Assembly: GCA_021848545.1 (NCBI GenBank)
Contig: JAJZUL010000032.1
Location: 1-36,020, forward strand
DNA length: 36,020 bases
Direction: 5' to 3'
DNA from: Pseudomonadota bacterium
Lineage (GTDB): Bacteria; Pseudomonadota; Alphaproteobacteria; Rhodospirillales; Magnetospirillaceae
The position numbers were made by a program, and so were the translations under genes. Positions 24,578-33,834 of this stretch are shown here, in pieces; within the stretch, counting starts at the first letter, position 1, and each line of letters starts with the position of its first letter. The notes under the pieces were generated by a model. It had not been told where the DNA came from and searched no databases. It was given only the letters and a program-made list of their open reading frames with translations.

Positions 24578-26362
24578 TCAATAAACGCGCGTCTTGGGTT
24601 CGATGTAACTGACCTCGTCAGTCAGCGTGTAGGTATGGACCGGACGATAATCCAGCCGCACCCGGCCCGCTTTGACCCAGGCCAAGGAATGTTTCATCCA
24701 ATTGGCATCGTCGCGGTCGGGGAAATCCTCGTGGGCGTGGGCGCCGCGCGATTCCTTGCGGGCCTCGGCCGAGGTGACGGTGGCCAGGGCGCAATCCATC
24801 AGGTTTTCCAGTTCCAGCGCCTCGACCAGATCGGAATTCCAGATCATCGAGCGGTCGTTGACGCGCATATCGGCCAAGGAGGCGAAGACGTCGGCCAGCT
24901 TGCGGCAGCCGGAAGCAAGCGAGTCCGAGGTGCGGAACACCGCCGCGTCGCTTTGCATCACCGTCTGCATCGCCAAGCGGATGTCGGCGGCGGGCTTGGC
25001 GCCGTCGGCATGGCGCACCCGCTCCAGCCGCTCGATCGCCGCATCGCCCGCGCCCGCCGGCAAAGGCGGCAGCGAGGCGCCGGGAGTCATGGTGTCGCGG
25101 CAGCGCAACGCGGCGGCGCGGCCGAATACGACGATATCGAGCAGCGAATTGGTGCCCAGCCGGTTGGCGCCGTGGACCGACACGCAGGCCGCTTCGCCGA
25201 TGGCCATCAGGCCCGGCACCACCCGGTCGGGATCGCCGGGCGCGGGATTGAGAACCTCGCCATGCAGATTGGTGGGAATGCCGCCCATGTTGTAATGGAC
25301 CGTGGGCAGGACCTGGATCGGCTCGCGGGTGACATCCACTCCGGCGAAGATCCGCGCCGTTTCGGAAATGCCCGGCAGCCGCAGATCCAGGGTCTCGGCG
25401 CCCAGATGTTCCAGATGCAGGTCGATATGGTCGCCATGGGGGCCGGTTCCCCGTCCCTCGCGGATTTCCACGGTCATGGCGCGGGACACCACGTCGCGGC
25501 TGGCCAGATCCTTGGCGTTGGGGGCGTAGCGTTCCATGAATCGCTCGCCGGCCGAATTGGTGAGATATCCGCCCTCGCCACGGGCGCCTTCGGTGATCAG
25601 GCAACCCGACCCGTAAATGCCGGTGGGGTGAAACTGCACGAACTCCATGTCCTGAAGCGGCAGACCGGCGCGGGCCACCATGCCGTGGCCGTCGCCGGTG
25701 CAGGTATGGGCGGAGGTGCAGGAGAAATAGGCCCGCCCGTAGCCGCCGGTGGCCAGCACCACCCTGGCCGCGCGGAAGCGGTGCAACGCGCCGTCTTCCA
25801 GATTCCAGGCCATCACGCCGCGACAGACGCCCTCACCGTCCATGATCAGGTCGAGAGCGATGTATTCGACGAAGAACTGGCAGCGATGCTTGAGGCATTG
25901 CTGGTAAAGGGTGTGCAGGATGGCGTGGCCGGTGCGGTCGGCGGCGGCGCAGGCGCGCTGCACCGGCGCCTCGCCGAAATTGCGCATGTGACCGCCGAAA
26001 GGCCGTTGGTAGATGCGCCCATCCTCGGTCCGGGAGAAGGGAACGCCGAAATGTTCCAGCTCGTAGACGGCGGGAATGGCCTCGCGGCACATATATTCGA
26101 TGGCGTCCTGGTCGCCCAGCCAGTCCGACCCCTTGACGGTGTCGTACATGTGCCAGCGCCAGTTATCCTCGGCCATGTTGCCCAGCGCCGCGCCGATGCC
26201 GCCCTGGGCCGCCACCGTATGGCTGCGGGTGGGAAAGACCTTGGTGATGCAGGCGGTCTTGAACCCCGCGGCGCCCATCCCCAAGGTGGCGCGCAGGCCG
26301 GCGCCGCCGGCCCCCACCACCACCACGTCATAGCTGTGATCGACGATGCGATAGCCGGCCAT
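24578..26362 (-). CDS. sdhA: Succinate dehydrogenase flavoprotein subunit
   Basis: The 594-residue product holds covalent FAD and the succinate site. It begins with a dinucleotide fold ([19 protein letters not shown]), then [18 protein letters not shown] with the flavinylated histidine. [20 protein letters not shown] and [20 protein letters not shown] follow, with the catalytic Arg in the latter region, then [19 protein letters not shown]. The C-terminus [10 protein letters not shown] is typical. It lies 6 bp after sdhD and 13 bp before sdhB. Confidence 0.98.
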   Translation of the reverse strand: MAGYRIVDHSYDVVVVGAGGAGLRATLGMGAAGFKTACITKVFPTRSHTVAAQGGIGAALGNMAEDNWRWHMYDTVKGSDWLGDQDAIEYMCREAIPAVYELEHFGVPFSRTEDGRIYQRPFGGHMRNFGEAPVQRACAAADRTGHAILHTLYQQCLKHRCQFFVEYIALDLIMDGEGVCRGVMAWNLEDGALHRFRAARVVLATGGYGRAYFSCTSAHTCTGDGHGMVARAGLPLQDMEFVQFHPTGIYGSGCLITEGARGEGGYLTNSAGERFMERYAPNAKDLASRDVVSRAMTVEIREGRGTGPHGDHIDLHLEHLGAETLDLRLPGISETARIFAGVDVTREPIQVLPTVHYNMGGIPTNLHGEVLNPAPGDPDRVVPGLMAIGEAACVSVHGANRLGTNSLLDIVVFGRAAALRCRDTMTPGASLPPLPAGAGDAAIERLERVRHADGAKPAADIRLAMQTVMQSDAAVFRTSDSLASGCRKLADVFASLADMRVNDRSMIWNSDLVEALELENLMDCALATVTSAEARKESRGAHAHEDFPDRDDANWMKHSLAWVKAGRVRLDYRPVHTYTLTDEVSYIEPKTRVY

Positions 26363-26368
26363 CGGCTC

Positions 26369-26749
26369 CTACCCCCCAAGCGCGATCTTGAGTATCGACA
26401 CCGCCATGAACGTGGCCAGCGCGATCGCCGCCAGACGCAGGCCGATCAAAGCCGACCATTTGGCCACGGCGTGATGGACGTAATCCTCGATCACCACCTG
26501 CACCCCCAATTGGGCGTGCCAGACGGCAGCCAGCACCGCCAGCAGCATCAAGGTGGCGTTGAGCGGGCGATCGAGCCAGGCTTTCACCGTCCCGTAATCG
26601 GCCCCGGACAAAGTGATCAGAGAGATCACCAGCCACACCGCCAAGGGCGCCAGGGCGATGGCGGTCAGGCGCTGATGCCAGAAATGATCGGCTCCGGATC
26701 GGGCGGACCCCAGGCCGCGGGCGCGACCCACCGCGGAACGCAGGCGCAT
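26369..26749 (-). CDS. sdhD: Succinate dehydrogenase membrane anchor subunit SdhD
   Basis: The 126-residue product has three membrane helices (about 28-48, 62-82, 98-122). The heme b ligand is expected at His78 in VWHAQLGVQVVIEDYVHH, whose Asp-Tyr pair matches the quinone-site residues of SdhD. ATG 26749 has GGGAGGGGAGGAC before it; an in-frame ATG at 26767 would overlap the sdhC stop and is possible. It belongs to sdhCDAB. Confidence 0.92.
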   Translation of the reverse strand: MRLRSAVGRARGLGSARSGADHFWHQRLTAIALAPLAVWLVISLITLSGADYGTVKAWLDRPLNATLMLLAVLAAVWHAQLGVQVVIEDYVHHAVAKWSALIGLRLAAIALATFMAVSILKIALGG

Positions 26750-26763
26750 GTCCTCCCCTCCCT

Positions 26764-27147
26764 TCATCGGATCAGGACGGCGGCCCAAACCGCCACGGTC
26801 AGAAGGATCGTCGCCACGATCACCAGCCGCCCCGACCGGCGGGCGCGGGACAGGTCCAGGCCGCGTCCGGCGTCCCAGGTCAGATGACGGATGCCGTTGG
26901 ACAGATGGTAGAACAGGGCCACGCTGAACCCCAGCAACACCAATCGGCCCAGGATCGACCCCATCACCGCCTGGACGATGGAATAGGCGCCGGGGCCGGC
27001 GGCGGTGGCGGCCAGCCACCACGCCCATAACAGCAATCCCGCCGCCAGGGCCACACCGGTTCCCCTGTGGATGATGGACATCAGCACCACCAGGGGCAGA
27101 CGGTAAACCTGAAGATGGGGGGATAAAGGCCGCTGATCGGCGGGCAT
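26764..27147 (-). CDS. sdhC: Succinate dehydrogenase cytochrome b556 subunit SdhC
   Basis: The 127-residue product starts RPLSPHLQVYRLPLVVLMSI, the SdhC signature, with SIIHRGTG at the quinone site. It has three membrane helices and the heme ligand His81 in FYHLSNGIRHLTWD. ATG 27147 follows GGGGAG; a GTG at 27192 is a less likely start. It is the first gene of the sdhCDAB operon. Confidence 0.95.
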   Translation of the reverse strand: MPADQRPLSPHLQVYRLPLVVLMSIIHRGTGVALAAGLLLWAWWLAATAAGPGAYSIVQAVMGSILGRLVLLGFSVALFYHLSNGIRHLTWDAGRGLDLSRARRSGRLVIVATILLTVAVWAAVLIR

Positions 27148-27201
27148 GTCGAACTCCCCGATGTCCGCGGGCGCAATCGTGCCTTGCGGCACCGCAATAC
27201 G

Positions 27202-27230
27202 GTCTTATCCCTTCGCCGGGGATGAGTCAA
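27202..27230 (-). promoter_or_regulatory. Candidate promoter of sdhCDAB
   Basis: On the minus strand, -35 TTGACT (27225-27230), a 17-bp spacer and -10 TAAGAC (27202-27207), about 55 bp before the sdhC start. The -35 is good and the -10 moderate. Confidence 0.5.
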
Positions 27231-27337
27231 CGCAAGGCGGCACGGTGCGGGGTGATCGGGCGAAGGCGGCTTGGAGCGGAGCGACCAGGCCGCTGAGGCC
27301 GCCGCAGCGTGCGGAGAGGCCCCATCGGGGCCCCGGA

Positions 27338-27414
27338 GCGCAAGCGAAGATAACCCAGAGATATTGCGCAAGCGAAGATAACCCAGAGATCGCGCAGGCG
27401 AGGATAGCCCGGGG
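27338..27414 (+). repeat. Three short direct repeats upstream of sdhC
   Basis: A 25-base unit, GCGCAAGCGAAGATAACCCA plus GAGAT, occurs at 27338-27362 and 27366-27390 without change, and degenerately at 27392-27414. The GCGCxxG(C)GAxGATA core also appears in the family D repeats at 28239 and 35898. It lies upstream of the sdh promoter in the divergent gap before the LysE-type gene. The spacers are too short for a CRISPR. Confidence 0.75.
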
Positions 27415-27456
27415 CGCGGACGCGACCGCCCGGCGATGAGGGAAATACACATAATC

Positions 27457-27486
27457 CAGGGGAAGCGGGCGAACCCGCTTCCCCTG
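27457..27486. repeat. Perfect 13-bp hairpin with CGAA tetraloop
   Basis: CAGGGGAAGCGGG (27457-27469) pairs exactly with 27474-27486. It sits in the gap between divergent sdhC and the LysE-type gene, where a terminator for neither is needed, and no T run follows on either strand. Its role is unknown; it could end a small RNA or be protein-bound. Confidence 0.65.
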
Positions 27487-27608
27487 ACGCGCCCGGTAAA
27501 GGGAGTTGTTCGGACAGGCGGTTTCTGGTTAGGTCGCCCCGCGCTCTGATTTATCGATTTTGGGCGGGGCGCGTCGCATCCCGCTTCGAACAAACAAGGG
27601 GATTATCG

Positions 27609-28235
27609 GTGGAGGTGGCGTTTCTACGCGGTGTGGCGATCGGTTTCGCCATCGCCGCTCCCATCGGTCCGGTTGGCATCCTGTGCATCCGCAAAGCCCT
27701 GGCCGACGGTCGTCTCGCCGCCATCGTCGCCGGGCTGGGCGCCGCCCTGGCCGATGCCATTTTCGGCGCCGTGGTCGGATTGGGCCTGACCGCCGTCTCC
27801 GCCTTCCTCGCCCACCACGAAGTCGCCTTCAAGCTGGTCGGCGGCGCTTTCATGCTGATCCTGGGGGCGCGAACATGGCGCGCCGCCGCCATCTCGGTGG
27901 AAAACGGCGAAAACGGCCCCGGCATGTGGCGCGATTTCCTGTCCACCTTCATCATCACCATCACGAACCCCGCCACCATCCTGGGCGTGATGGGGGTTTT
28001 CGCCGCCATCGGCACCTCGTCACGTCCCACCGGTCTGGCTCAGGCCTGGCTGCTGGTGGGGGGGATATTCCTGGGCTCGGTGCTGTGGTGGCTGGTCCTG
28101 TCCACCACGGCCTCGGCGGCCCGCACCCGCCTGACCCCCGACCGCATGCGCCTGTTCAACCACATATCGGCCACGGTGCTGATCGGGTTCGCGATCGTGG
28201 TGCTGGGAAGTTTGGTGATTCCCGGATTTTTTTAG
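27609..28235 (+). CDS. LysE/RhtB family amino-acid exporter
   Basis: The 208-residue inner-membrane protein has about six helices. The N-terminal GFAIAAPIGPVGILCIRKAL matches the LysE PxGPxxxxxxxxxL signature, and the middle FIITITNPATILGVMGVFAA matches the second conserved block (NP motif). The substrate cannot be told from sequence. GTG 27609 has AAGGGG 7 bp before it; a GTG two codons later is an alternative. The stop falls in a T run. It stands alone, divergent from sdhC. Confidence 0.88.
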   Translation: MEVAFLRGVAIGFAIAAPIGPVGILCIRKALADGRLAAIVAGLGAALADAIFGAVVGLGLTAVSAFLAHHEVAFKLVGGAFMLILGARTWRAAAISVENGENGPGMWRDFLSTFIITITNPATILGVMGVFAAIGTSSRPTGLAQAWLLVGGIFLGSVLWWLVLSTTASAARTRLTPDRMRLFNHISATVLIGFAIVVLGSLVIPGFF

Positions 28236-28238
28236 CGG

Positions 28239-28440
28239 GCCTCAGACGCCGACGCTCGCGCTTGGCTTATCCTCACTCGCTTGCGCTCGCTCCGGCGCGC
28301 TGGTCTTGGTGCTCCGCTCCGCTTCGGGCGCATAGTCGGAGCTCACGCTTAGTTTGTTGGTTTGCCTCAAGCGCCGGCGCTTCGCTTGGCTTATCCTCAC
28401 TCGCTTCGCTCGCTCCGGCGCGCTCAACGCGCATAGTCGT
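28239..28440 (+). repeat. Two copies of an intergenic repeat (family D)
   Basis: Copy A (28239-28340) and copy B (28364-28440) share GCCTCA-(A/G)-(A/C)GC, CGCTTGGCTTATCCTCACTC, CGCTCGCTCCGGCGCGCT and a final GCATAGTCG. TTTGTTGGTTT lies before copy B. A third copy in reverse complement is at 35898-35983. They fill the space between the LysE-type gene and fzlA, which converge. Nothing else is seen in 28236-28496. Confidence 0.8.
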
Positions 28441-28496
28441 CGCTGCGCTCCTCCGGGTGCCGGTGGTCGAGAATTGTGGGGGCGGGGGCGGGTAAG

Positions 28497-29165
28497 TCAG
28501 AAATCCAGGTCGGCGTAGTGCCGGGCGGGGTGCAGGCCGGGGAGTTGGTCGGCGAGCAGGGCCCGGAAGGACGGGCGCGACTTCACCCGCGCATACCAGT
28601 CCCGCGCCCCCCCATGGCTGTCCCAGGGGACATCACCCAGGTAATCCACGCACGACAAATGAGCGGCGGCGGTGATGTCGGCCAGGGTGAAATGGGAACC
28701 GGCCAGCCAGGTGCGGCGCTCGGTCAACCATCCCAGATATTCGAGATGACGGTGGATGGCGGCGTAACCCGCGCGGATCAGGCGCGAATCCGGCTCGCCG
28801 CTCTGGCCCAGGCGCTTCACCACCTTCTCCCCCACCATGGCCAGGGTGACCTCGCGGTGGAACTTGCCGTCGAACCAGCCCACCAGCCGGCGCACCTCGG
28901 CGCGGCCCTGGGGATCGGCCGGCAGCAACGGCGGGTCGCGATGCAACTCGTCGAGATATTCGGCGATGGCGGTGCCGTCGGCCAGGATCGTTCCCGCTTC
29001 CTCGACCAGAACCGGAACCTCGCCGGCGGCGTTCAGTTCAAGGAATTCGGGCCGATTCTCCCACGGCCGTTCCAACTCGACCTCGAAATCGATCTTCTTT
29101 TCCGCCAGGACCAGCCGGACCTTGCGTGAAAAGGGGCAGAGCGGAAAATGATGAAGAATCCTCAT
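28497..29165 (-). CDS. fzlA: FtsZ-binding glutathione S-transferase-like protein FzlA
   Basis: The 222-residue GST-fold product has an N-terminal thioredoxin-like domain (ILHHFPLCPFSRKVRLVLAE) and a helical C-domain. FzlA is a GST homologue that bends FtsZ filaments and is essential for constriction in Caulobacter. The characteristic stretches are RRLVGWFDGKFHREVT, AAHLSCVDYLGDVPWD, WYARVKSRPSFRALLAD and the C-terminal HYADLDF. Catalytic GST activity is not expected. ATG 29165 has AAGGACC upstream. It is 51 bp downstream of ptsN on the same strand. Confidence 0.88.
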   Translation of the reverse strand: MRILHHFPLCPFSRKVRLVLAEKKIDFEVELERPWENRPEFLELNAAGEVPVLVEEAGTILADGTAIAEYLDELHRDPPLLPADPQGRAEVRRLVGWFDGKFHREVTLAMVGEKVVKRLGQSGEPDSRLIRAGYAAIHRHLEYLGWLTERRTWLAGSHFTLADITAAAHLSCVDYLGDVPWDSHGGARDWYARVKSRPSFRALLADQLPGLHPARHYADLDF

Positions 29166-29216
29166 CGTGAAGGGTCCTTAAACGGGCCTTTCCGTCTCGG
29201 GCACGGCGCGGGCATT

Positions 29217-29681
29217 TTACGCCGCGCGGCTTGCCGGCGACTCGGTCAGCAGAGCATACAGGGCTTCGGCGTTATCGGTCCCGCGCAATTTCTCGCAAGT
29301 CCCCTTATCGCGCAACAGGCGCGATACCCGCGCCAGCGCTTTCAGATGATCCGCCCCAGCCGTTTCAGGCGCCAGCAGCAAAAAAATCAGGTCGACCGGC
29401 TGCTCATCGATGGATTCGAAATTGACCGGACGTTCCAGGCGGGCGAACACCCCGTACAGACGCTCCAGGCCCGGAATCTTGCCGTGGGGAATGGCGATGC
29501 CGCTTCCTACCCCGGTCGTTCCCAGGCGTTCGCGCTCCAGAAGCACGTCGAACACCAGCCGTTCCCGCAACCCGCACAGTTCGGCCGCCCGCCGAGCCAA
29601 TTCCTGAAGAACCTGCTTTTTCGAGGTGACGCGAAGATTGGGAATGACGGCAACAGGGGAAATAAGATCGGCAATGTCCAT
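29217..29681 (-). CDS. ptsN: Nitrogen regulatory phosphotransferase EIIA (PtsN)
   Basis: The 154-residue EIIA-Ntr domain has the phospho-accepting His66 in GSGIAIPHGKIPGLERLYGV. It also has the family block VDLIFLLLAPETAGADHLKA followed by LARVSRLLRD. It receives phosphate from the PTS-Ntr (EI-Ntr and NPr) and regulates potassium and stress responses in many proteobacteria. ATG 29681 is chosen; a GTG two codons earlier (29687) is an alternative. It lies 165 bp downstream of rpoN. The ribosome hibernation gene hpf, often found between these two, is absent. Confidence 0.95.
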   Translation of the reverse strand: MDIADLISPVAVIPNLRVTSKKQVLQELARRAAELCGLRERLVFDVLLERERLGTTGVGSGIAIPHGKIPGLERLYGVFARLERPVNFESIDEQPVDLIFLLLAPETAGADHLKALARVSRLLRDKGTCEKLRGTDNAEALYALLTESPASRAA

Positions 29682-29846
29682 GAACACCCAACCTTTTCTC
29701 GATGTCCTGCCTCTACCGCCCGGAGACGGCGTTCCGGAAAACCACGGGTGGTCGCTCGTAAGGGGGCGGACATTAGGTCGACGCCCGCGGTGGAGTCAAG
29801 CGCGACGCTCCCATGAGAGGCCGGCGACACCCTGATCGCAACCCGT

Positions 29847-31343
29847 TCAAAATCCCAAGGATTTCTCCCGCCGACGCTGAACTGACGACGAAATCCCCAT
29901 CGCCTCGCGATACTTTGCCACCGTCCGCCGCGCGATGTCGATTCCTTCTCCCTTCAAAATTTCGACGATGCGGTCGTCGGACATCACCTGATCGCCTTCG
30001 CCGTCGATCAGGTCGCGGATGCGATGACGGACCGATTCGGCCGAATGGGCGCTGCCGCCGTCGGCCGATCCGATCGCCTGGGTGAAGAAATATTTCAGTT
30101 CGTAGATGCCGCGCGGGGTGGCGATGTATTTGTTCGAGGTCACCCGCGACACCGTGCTTTCATGCATGCCGATGGCCGAGGCGATGTCGCGCAGGACCAG
30201 CGGCTTCAGATGCTGGATACCCAGGCGGAAAAAAGCGTCCTGCTGCGCCACCAGCTCGGTGGCGACCTTGAGGATGGTGGTGGCGCGCTGGTGCAGGGAT
30301 TTGACCAGCCAATTGGCCGACTGATACCGCTCGGACAGATAGCTCTTGTCTTCACGGGTCTTGGCGGCGCCGGCGACCTTGGCGTAATAGCGGGTATCCA
30401 CCAGAACCCGCGGCAAGGTGTCGGCGTTAAGCTCGACCAGCCAGCCGCCGTCAGGGCTACGCCGCATCAGCACGTCGGGCGTCACCGGCTGAACCACCAG
30501 ATGTTCGAACCTGAGGGCCGGTTTCGGGTCCAGGGCCTTGATCTCGCCGATCATGTCGGCCATATCCTCGGCATCGACGCCGCAGACCCGCATCAGGCCG
30601 GCCATATCCCGGCGGGCCAGCATCGGCAGATTATCGAGCAGGGCCTGCATGGCCGGGTCGAGCCGATCGCGTTCGGCCAGTTGCAGGGCCAGACATTCCT
30701 TGAGCGATCGGGCCAGAACGCCGACGGGATCGAAGCGCTGCATCCGGGCCAGAACCGCCTCGACCCGCGCGATGTCGCAGCCGAGCGTCGCCGCCACCTC
30801 GCCCAAATCGCCGGCCAGATAGCCGGCCTCGTCGAGCATGGCCACCAGATGCAGCCCGATCAGCCGGTCGGCGGGATCGGGAATATCCATGTTGAGCTGG
30901 GCGACCAGATGGTCGCGCAGGGACTCGCCCCCGGCCAGGGTCTGTTCGAGATCGGCTTCGCCCCCCTCGAAATCGAGCCGCCCGCCCGAACGCCCCCACT
31001 GGGCGAACGCCTCGCCCTCGACCCCGTCCACATAGCTGTCATTGTTGTAGAGGTTGTCGTAATCGACATCGAGAGTCTCGTCGCCGGCGCCGCCGCTCAC
31101 ATTTTCCAGCATCGGCTCGTCGGCGGTCGATTCGGCCGGCGCCTCGGCCGGGGGTTCGCCCTCGGCCGCCTCCGCCCGGTCGCCGTCTTCGCGTTCCAGC
31201 AACGGATTGCGTTCCAGTTCCTGGTCGATGAAGGCCGCCAGTTCCAAATTCGACAATTGCAGCAGCTTGATCGCCTGCTGCAATTGGGGCGTCATGACCA
31301 ACGACTGGGTCTGGCGGACATCCAAACGGGGAGCAAGGGCCAT
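29847..31343 (-). CDS. rpoN: RNA polymerase sigma-54 factor
   Basis: The 498-residue product has the glutamine/leucine-rich activator-interacting region (RQTQSLVMTPQLQQAIKLLQ), an acidic linker (about 50-120) and the core-binding domain. The C-terminal DNA-binding part contains the helix-turn-helix IGMHESTVSRVTSNKYIATP and the RpoN box (ARRTVAKYRE) near the end. It directs transcription from -24/-12 promoters with enhancer-binding proteins. It lies 24 bp after lptB and is probably part of the lpt transcript. Confidence 0.98.
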   Translation of the reverse strand: MALAPRLDVRQTQSLVMTPQLQQAIKLLQLSNLELAAFIDQELERNPLLEREDGDRAEAAEGEPPAEAPAESTADEPMLENVSGGAGDETLDVDYDNLYNNDSYVDGVEGEAFAQWGRSGGRLDFEGGEADLEQTLAGGESLRDHLVAQLNMDIPDPADRLIGLHLVAMLDEAGYLAGDLGEVAATLGCDIARVEAVLARMQRFDPVGVLARSLKECLALQLAERDRLDPAMQALLDNLPMLARRDMAGLMRVCGVDAEDMADMIGEIKALDPKPALRFEHLVVQPVTPDVLMRRSPDGGWLVELNADTLPRVLVDTRYYAKVAGAAKTREDKSYLSERYQSANWLVKSLHQRATTILKVATELVAQQDAFFRLGIQHLKPLVLRDIASAIGMHESTVSRVTSNKYIATPRGIYELKYFFTQAIGSADGGSAHSAESVRHRIRDLIDGEGDQVMSDDRIVEILKGEGIDIARRTVAKYREAMGISSSVQRRREKSLGF

Positions 31344-31367
31344 GGCGTTCGATCCGGCTCCCTCGGC

Positions 31368-32159
31368 CTACAGAGTGAAGCGTTCGCCGAGATACACGCG
31401 GCGCACCCCCTCATGCGCCACGATCTCGCCCGGCTTGCCCTCCATCAGCACCTTGCCGTCGTGGAGGATATAGGCGCGGTCGATGATATCCAGGGTCTCG
31501 CGCACATTGTGGTCGGTGATGAGAACCCCGATGCCGCGATCCTTGAGATGGGCCACCAGATCGCGGATATCGGAAACGGCGATGGGATCGATACCCGCCA
31601 ACGGCTCGTCCAGCAGAATGAAATGCGGTCGGGTGGCCAGGGCGCGGGCGATCTCGCACCGGCGGCGCTCGCCGCCCGACAGCGCCAGGGCCGGCGCCCG
31701 GCGCAGGTGGGTAATGGAGAATTCCGCCAGCAACTCCTCCAGGGCATGCATCCGCGCTTCGGGGTCCGGCTCCGCGACCTCCAACACCGCCAGGATATTG
31801 CCCTCCACCGTCATGCCCCGAAAAATCGAGGCTTCCTGAGGCAGATAGCCTACACCCAGGCGCGCCCGACGGTACATGGGAAGGGCGGTGACATCGACGC
31901 CGTCCAGCGCGATGGTCCCGCCATCGGGGGAAATCAGACCGGTGATGCAATAGAAACAGGTGGTCTTGCCGGCGCCGTTGGGACCGAGCAGACCGACCGC
32001 CTCGCCCCGGCGCACCGAAATCGACACGTCATCCAGCACCTGCCGGCGCTTGAACCGTTTGCTGATGTGTCGCGCCACCAGACCCGACCCGTCACCAACC
32101 GTCTTTCCCGATATGGAGGATGCCGAAACGGAACCCAAGGGCATTGCCCCATTCTTCAT
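31368..32159 (-). CDS. lptB: LPS export ABC transporter ATPase LptB
   Basis: The 263-residue product has Walker [10 protein letters not shown] (59-67), the Q-loop in YLPQEASIF, signature [15 protein letters not shown], Walker [13 protein letters not shown] and the H-loop in [10 protein letters not shown]; this is the LptB pattern. It powers LPS extraction by LptFG. The N-terminus has about 20 extra residues rich in Ser and Gly. ATG 32159 overlaps the lptA stop as ATGA, so the two are translationally coupled; ATG 32144 is an alternative. Confidence 0.97.
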   Translation of the reverse strand: MKNGAMPLGSVSASSISGKTVGDGSGLVARHISKRFKRRQVLDDVSISVRRGEAVGLLGPNGAGKTTCFYCITGLISPDGGTIALDGVDVTALPMYRRARLGVGYLPQEASIFRGMTVEGNILAVLEVAEPDPEARMHALEELLAEFSITHLRRAPALALSGGERRRCEIARALATRPHFILLDEPLAGIDPIAVSDIRDLVAHLKDRGIGVLITDHNVRETLDIIDRAYILHDGKVLMEGKPGEIVAHEGVRRVYLGERFTL

Positions 32160-33124
32160 TGCTTCGCCCCGCCGACCGCGGCACCGGTCGCGCCATCCGG
32201 CCCCGCCCCGGGACTATTCGCCTGCTTTTTCGGCACCAAAACCCCCCGCACCCTTTGGCTGGCGCCCTTGCTTCCCGGTGGGCCGCCGAACAGCCGGCTG
32301 ATGCCGGTGTTGAGATCGACCCGGGCGTAACCGCCATTCAGCACGTTCTTGCCCTTGGTGATCTTAACCGAGCCGGTCATGGTGACGATACCGGTTTCCG
32401 CGTTGTAATGGCCGCGGTCGCCGCTCACGCTTTCCTGGGGCGTGGTCAGAACCACATGACCGAAGGCATCGACCAGATGCAGCCGCAACTGGCCGTTACC
32501 GCCGACACCGGCCGAATCGGCGGTCGTTCGGGCGGCGCGCGCCACCGGCTTTCCCCGCGCCGCTTCGTCCGGGGCCTTGACGAAATAGGCGATCAGGGTA
32601 TCGCCCTTGAGCGTCCGCCCCTTGCTGGCGGCCGTCGCATCGCCCGTCAGCACCGCCTTGCGCTGAAGCTCCCAATAGTCCAGAGATTTCCATGCCTGGA
32701 ACGATTCCGTCGGCGTCACCAGCCGCGCCGGCTGTCCGTGCAGCACGAAATGATCGGTGTCGAGATTGTAATGGCCGTGATCGCCGGTGCCGGTATCGGA
32801 GGGATTGGTGATGACCACATGGCCGTCGGCGTCCAGACGCCAGATTTCGTTGCCGCCTCCCTTTTTGTGGTACAGGGCGGTCAGCGTATCGGCGGTCACG
32901 GTCATGGCTCCGCGCGTGGCCTTGGCATGGCCCCGGGCGACCACCTGACTGGCCTTGGACTGCCATTCCAGGCCGTTATCGGCCGTGATGCGGATCGGGT
33001 GGGCGGCCGACCCCGCATCGGTCGGGCCCGGCGCCGCTGTCGCCGCCGGAGAAGCGGCGGCGACATTCGCCGGAATACAGAACGCCGCCAGCCACAGAAT
33101 CGGCCGCATCCCTCGCCAGATCAT
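32156..33124 (-). CDS. lptA: LPS transport periplasmic protein LptA, long form
   Basis: The 322-residue product has a signal peptide (cleavage near AAA, about 24) and OstA/LptA beta-jellyroll segments. The first is [20 protein letters not shown] through [18 protein letters not shown] second related one (about 218-275) contains [21 protein letters not shown]. coli LptA is 185 residues, so this version appears to carry two jellyroll units in one chain. A Lys/Gly/Pro-rich tail follows. Both ends overlap neighbours by 4 bp (lptC, lptB). Confidence 0.93.
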   Translation of the reverse strand: MIWRGMRPILWLAAFCIPANVAAASPAATAAPGPTDAGSAAHPIRITADNGLEWQSKASQVVARGHAKATRGAMTVTADTLTALYHKKGGGNEIWRLDADGHVVITNPSDTGTGDHGHYNLDTDHFVLHGQPARLVTPTESFQAWKSLDYWELQRKAVLTGDATAASKGRTLKGDTLIAYFVKAPDEAARGKPVARAARTTADSAGVGGNGQLRLHLVDAFGHVVLTTPQESVSGDRGHYNAETGIVTMTGSVKITKGKNVLNGGYARVDLNTGISRLFGGPPGSKGASQRVRGVLVPKKQANSPGAGPDGATGAAVGGAKQ

Positions 33125-33819
33125 TTCCGCCTCCGTTGCGTCCCAGAAGTGGCGTCGAGCCCGGCCGCGCGGGCCCCGTCGAGAACGACCGACGAGCGGC
33201 CGAGCACGCGCACGTCGCCGCCATGGTCGGTTATGGCGAATCCCTCGCCGGCCAGGACGCCGGGCGGCCCCTGGCCGGTGACCGGCCGCGACCCGGTCAC
33301 CGTGTTGGTCTTGAAATCGACCCTGGCCGCCGTGCTGTGCAATTCGTATCCCTGCGCCTGATACAGATCGACCTTGCCGGACAGGTCGAGCAGATGCCGC
33401 TTTTGATACAACACGCCGCGGGTGGCCTCGATGATGACCGGCACGCCCGAGCTGGTGGTGAAATCGGCGGTCGGCGACGTCAGGTCGTACACCTCCGCCT
33501 GCCCCGGCACGGGCGTCGCCCGTTCGGCGGTCACCGTATAGGGACGATTGTCGGAATCGAGACCGTAATAGCGGGCCTTGACCATGGCCAGGGAATGGAC
33601 GGCGTGGGGATCGAGATTGGCGAAGCCGACCCGGAACTGATTGTCATCCATGACGATTTTCGGCCAGATCACCACCACCGCCAGCATCACCAGCGCCGCC
33701 GACAGCAGCACGACCTTCATCACCCGGACGAAACGGGTATAGGAATGATGCGGGTTGGCGGGATCGCCCGGACGGAAGCGGCGGCGCAATTCTGAAAACC
33801 GGTTGGACACGAACGCCAT
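33121..33819 (-). CDS. lptC: LPS export protein LptC
   Basis: The 232-residue bitopic inner-membrane protein has one N-terminal helix (VMKVVLLSAALVMLAVVVIW, about 33-52) followed by a periplasmic jellyroll. The blocks are ADFTTSSGVPVIIEATRGVL, LSGKVDLYQAQGYELHSTAA and FKTNTVTGSRPV. It bridges LptB2FG to LptA. It lies 15 bp after kdsD and overlaps lptA by 4 bp. Confidence 0.95.
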   Translation of the reverse strand: MAFVSNRFSELRRRFRPGDPANPHHSYTRFVRVMKVVLLSAALVMLAVVVIWPKIVMDDNQFRVGFANLDPHAVHSLAMVKARYYGLDSDNRPYTVTAERATPVPGQAEVYDLTSPTADFTTSSGVPVIIEATRGVLYQKRHLLDLSGKVDLYQAQGYELHSTAARVDFKTNTVTGSRPVTGQGPPGVLAGEGFAITDHGGDVRVLGRSSVVLDGARAAGLDATSGTQRRRK

Positions 33820-33834
33820 CCCCGCCGTCCCCGG

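Noticed and set aside
27338-27414. Possible mini-CRISPR
   Set aside because: Two exact 25-base units are separated by 3 bases and the third is degenerate. There are no spacers and no cas genes.
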